Shown here one piece after another: positions 60,491 through 64,000 of a stretch of 64,000 nucleotides of DNA. Position numbers and translations under genes: made by a program. How positions within the stretch are numbered: the first letter of the stretch is position 1; the number at the start of each line of letters is the position of its first letter. The stretch is from Kingdonia uniflora. Taxonomy: Eukaryota > Streptophyta > Magnoliopsida > Ranunculales > Circaeasteraceae. Below the pieces are notes generated by a model, which searched no databases, was not told the DNA's origin, and worked only from the letters and a program-made list of their open reading frames with translations. The stretch is taken from assembly GCA_014058105.1 (NCBI GenBank), contig JACGCM010001174.1:248001-312000 (forward strand). Reading direction: 5' to 3'.

Positions 60491-60630
60491 ATGCTAACTC
60501 GCTGCAGATCCTAGCTAAATGCCAGCTAACTGCAATATCCTAAAAAGATGCAAACTAACGCTAGATTCTAACAACATGTGAACCAGCGCCAGATCCTAAC
60601 CGGATGTGAATTCACTGCTATATCCTCCAA
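60491..60630. repeat. 28-bp minisatellite, five units
   Basis: Units begin with ATGC/ATGT at 60491, 60519, 60548, 60576 and 60604. The core is ATGC.AACT.ACTGCAGATCCTAAC. A sixth diverged unit may start at 60278. Confidence 0.75.
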
Positions 60631-61959
60631 ATCAAAATTGAGTCCAAAACTAATATACTCAACGCAAAGCCCAAATGAGAATATGAGAGAAATTGAAGTT
60701 GATTTTCGGTAGTTAGGAGTTGAGCAACCGAGAGATTGAATCTTTCATTCTCCCATAGGACTTCAAAATAAATCAAGCAAAACAAATCTCCATCTTTTGT
60801 ATTACTTCCAAACACCAACATTAGGCAACTGAAGAAAAATTGCAATTCAACAGATATATGAAATCCTAACAAATTTCTCTTCATGATTCACACCAAACCA
60901 AGGTATTATTAGATGTTACTTAATTCAAACCTAGAATATTAGGTGTTTTATAGCAACAAGGCCACAACAAACAAATTAATTAAAACCCTAATAAAGTCTA
61001 TCGCAATCGCACAGAAATTTAGGACTGATTTGAGTATCCAAATCAGTATGAATTAGTAGTAAGAACACGCCAGAAAAGTTATTCCCAACACCACATAAAT
61101 TAATAATCAGCACCCTGAAATCAGTTCCTAGTACCCATAAATCATTTATCAACCACCTAAAAATTAGTTGCAACACTACCAAAAACTTTAGTAACACCTT
61201 ATGATTAGTTACAACCCCTTAATTTAGGAAACAAGACCCCATTATTTGTGAACAACACCTTAAAATCTATAATAAGACTCCCAAAGTATGTTACATCTAT
61301 CTTGAATATGTAGCAAACCCCAAAATTTTGTAGTATTAACCCAAAATTTGTAACATAAGCCTAGATTTTTTGTAGCAATATGCTATAAATTCTGCTTACC
61401 TAATCAGCACTGATTTTAATCAATTCTATATCAAAGCCCAATCCTCTCCACTAGCACGAAACCAAACTACAAAACTGAGGAGGCCCCTTTCAAAATCAAG
61501 CAACCCAAAACTAGAAAAATTAAATTGAATGTTTCAATCACGAATTTAAAACCATGAATATGACCCTCGATATAAAAGCAAAATAAGCATCAAATAATGA
61601 GATTTTATCCATGTATCTTCAAAAATCGAAAACCTTAATCAAACTTGTGAAAAAGCAACAAAGATTTCAAAATCTAACCAGGATGCGAAATCAGAAAACT
61701 CTAAATTGTAGTACAAATAAGAACTCAAATTTTTCAACTTTAATAATTAACGGGAATCAACGCAAATTTAGTTATCATCACAATCGCAGTAGCCGAAACC
61801 CATGAATCGATTTGAGCTAGATTTTAATTCGGCTTTAATACCATACTAGATAATCTTAAATTAAAGGAGAAGGGGAGGCAAACAAATTGCATTGTATTAA
61901 ATTAGTAAAGATACAAACTAAAAAACTTGCCTATAAATTCCTGCATAAAATGTAAAAGA
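60631..61959. other. A-rich sequence with loose short repeats
   Basis: 61080-61380 repeats (A)CCC..AA.TTTGTA(G/A)CAA.A.C loosely on a 25-40-bp scale. No gene is recognised. Minus-strand frames at 60618-60884 and 60988-61197 are likely chance. Confidence 0.4.
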
Positions 61960-62345
61960 AGAACTGCTCTTAGGCTACTGTAGTAATTCTTAATCATGGG
62001 TGCCGAGAAGGGGTTGAATAGGGAAATTTCTGGCCAGCAACTATTATTTACCCCAACAATTGCCTTGCAATACGCAAACCGAGTAGACAGATTCAGAAAA
62101 TCAAGAAAGAGGTGATGGCTTCTTCCACACACCCTTTCTATGCTTTGGAGAGACAATAAGTACTGTTCAATTTCAGGTTCTACCCATGTACTACCAGTTT
62201 TGTTTGCTTCAGTAGGTTGGCTAGTTACAGTTTCGCAAGGATTGGTGTTAAATTCATTCATTGAAGTAGTCATCAGTGCTTTTCGTTCAATTTTGTTAAA
62301 ACAAAAGTCCTTTACCAAAGGAGAGAAGAAAGCGTTGATAGGAAA
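61960..62345. repeat. Diverged direct duplication, copy 2
   Basis: Partner of 59735-60095. A 138-codon minus-strand frame (61902-62318) covers it, starting MVKDFCFNKIERKALMTTSM. The equivalent frame in copy 1 is broken. Not recognised as a known family. Confidence 0.5.
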
Positions 62346-63150
62346 TATTAAAGGTCACAATGCTCAATAATTTGTGCAATGAGTTTGCAACAAAGAGGAC
62401 CAACATCGCCAATTTGTCGTAAATGAAGGATGTGAATATCTCCTCTCCTTCAACACTTTGAAAAGCCGATCAACATTGCTTGATCTCCGAGTCAATTCGT
62501 GGCGGCAGGAGCCCGTCAGCCCCGGAAAGGAAAGGCTCCATCTATTAGTTGCCATGGGTTTAAACTGGGAGTGGGGGCCCATCATAGTGTATGGTGGTAA
62601 TGTTGTAGGTACATGCACTATACACTCTAAGAGTCTTCACATTTGAGTGTGCAATGCATGCGCCTACATCATTATCACAACACTAAGATGGGGCTCCCAG
62701 CGCTGCCTTGGGATATATTTGGGTTAGGATTCACCATCGATCATTCAATATTTGGAACCAACTATTTGATGTTATCACCATTTATAATTCTGATACACAT
62801 TCATTGAGCAAAAAGAGAAATGCTTTAGCCATGACAATAAGAAAAAATCAGTTATATGACTACTATTCAAATAAGAGAAGATTTAAGGCTTAGTAGATGA
62901 AAAAGTCTTGGGTGTTGAATATATACTGGTGGTAAAGAAGAGAGCAACTATATCTCAAATGTTTGCATTTACACTCTCCATTACAACTTTGAAAGGTCCA
63001 CCAAAGAAAGAAATGTTATCTTGTAACAAAAACTAAAATATGTATGAACATTTATGATATTGAAACTCTGATTAGCAGATACTTATTTTCACCATAGCAA
63101 CGAGATTTGGGTTTTTAGGGGCACTGTAGAATGGAGTAGAACTGTAGAAG
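62346..63150. other. Unassigned
   Basis: 62450-62620 is locally GC-richer than its surroundings. No family recognised. Confidence 0.35.
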
Positions 63151-63155
63151 TGTAT

Positions 63156-63180
63156 GTGGTGGTGGTGGTGGTGGTGGTGG
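63156..63180. repeat. (GTG)n microsatellite
   Basis: Eight GTG trinucleotides in a row. Confidence 0.9.
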
Positions 63181-64000
63181 TTGTGGGGTTCCTATACCCT
63201 TTGTCTAGAGTAATACAAACCCACTAGTATTGTGAGTTGAAGTGTGAAAACTTCTATGATATTTTTTACGCAACGGTATCATTATTTATAGTGGAAATGT
63301 ATTGGGTTTTCTGTAACAGTGAAATAACATAATTTAGAAAGATATTTGAAGAAAACCCTTATATCCTTAAGTCTATTTCATTTTTTATGCAATCTATGTC
63401 TCCCACGAAGAGGCTTTTGGGTGTACAATATTCACAAGTTCGATTGTAGAAAAGGCACAGATTAACTGTAACCATAAAAACAAATAGGGGTCTTTTTCTA
63501 AATGTCGTTCTGACTGTAAAAAAATGTCTCTTACAATAGACCCCACTGTAGATCAATCACAAAGACAGTTCATTTCTTTTGAAACCCCATATTGTAGTTA
63601 GAGAGATCACGATAAGCTGATACCTCTTTCACCCTCTCATCTTCTTGAAGCTGAACTTAGCTGTTTTTTATTTTCTTTCTTTGCAATTTATTTTCCTGTG
63701 TAATAATGCATCTTATTGTCCATCAGAAATGTACTAGGTAAAGCTCACGACCGCAATTTCTTGTCAGCCAAACTGTCAAGGCTCTTCCCTTTATTCTGAA
63801 CATTTCTCTTTAATTTTGTTTATCATCAGACTGCTTTCCATTTGCTAGTGTTGGTGGAATAGAGAATATGAGGTATTTGAGTATCCATTTTGATTTCTGT
63901 CAGTCTGTTTTAGCCAGGTCTAACAAAGATGATCAGAGCAAGAAAAACGAATTAGGTATTTGGGAAGAAAGCAAGAAAAGTGAAGGTACGAGACTCTGGA
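63181..64000. other. Unassigned, possibly leading into a gene beyond the window
   Basis: 63870-64000 is open in one + frame from an ATG (MRYLSIHFDFCQSVLARSNK) after an acceptor-like TATCATCAG. It may be an exon cut by the window edge. The product is not recognised. Confidence 0.3.

Noticed and set aside
62364..62618. Minus-strand ORF with CRHELTRRSS as a protein
   Set aside because: No family motif, and the + strand has an equal-length frame over the same bases. Composition alone explains it.

Overview
This window is nuclear DNA of a flowering plant. The evidence is plant-type LTR retrotransposons of both superfamilies, CACTA, MULE and Helitron-like DNA transposons, spliceosomal introns, a WRKY group IIa gene, and pieces of CIPK, PPR and plastid phosphate-translocator genes. 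The AT-rich composition suggests a eudicot, but I cannot name the species. Only one apparently intact host gene is visible, a DUF1644 zinc-binding protein at 56077-57334. Most of the rest is layered transposon sequence. Many insertion boundaries can be set to the base by target-site duplications (TSDs).

Region by region. 1-620 is a LINE remnant. 1641-23394 is one Ty3/gypsy element of Tat-like structure (TSD ACAAA). It has a decayed gag, protease and RT start, three blocks of tandem repeats, and a 2.4-kb broken antisense ORF. Inside it sits an Athila-like Ty3/gypsy element on the minus strand (6660-18212). That element contains a solo LTR (8549-9166, TSD ATATG), a CACTA transposon (9176-14694, TSD ACT) and a long-TIR MULE (16654-17947, 9-bp TSD). 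24060-25489 is a WRKY40-like pseudogene split by a solo LTR (TSD CTAAG). 26184-27656 is a non-autonomous TIR element. 28045-33777 is a near-complete Ty3/gypsy element (TSD CTTTC). 34110-45361 is a Ty1/copia element with 148-bp LTRs (TSD ACTTT), split by a second CACTA element (38405-44625, TSD AAG). 48680-53911 is another Ty1/copia element. 54500-57334 is the DUF1644 gene. 57656 onward begins with a Helitron-like 3' terminus and continues into AT-rich DNA with minisatellites and a diverged duplication.

Three results stand out. First, both CACTA elements carry intron-containing fragments of unrelated host genes. The first carries a histone H2A.Z first exon and a UBP16-like deubiquitinase. The second carries PPR, CIPK3-like, PEP/phosphate translocator and receptor-like kinase pieces, all on the same strand. 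Second, LTRs of a Ty3/gypsy family, a Ty1/copia family and an unclassified family share one promoter module: an array of TTCGAA-centred palindromes followed by a CTCGAGAT ... AGTATATAA ... TTAGGTT block. Third, the tree of nested insertions can be ordered in time from precise TSDs. All transposon proteins seen are broken by stops, frameshifts or lost catalytic residues, so no element here looks autonomous.
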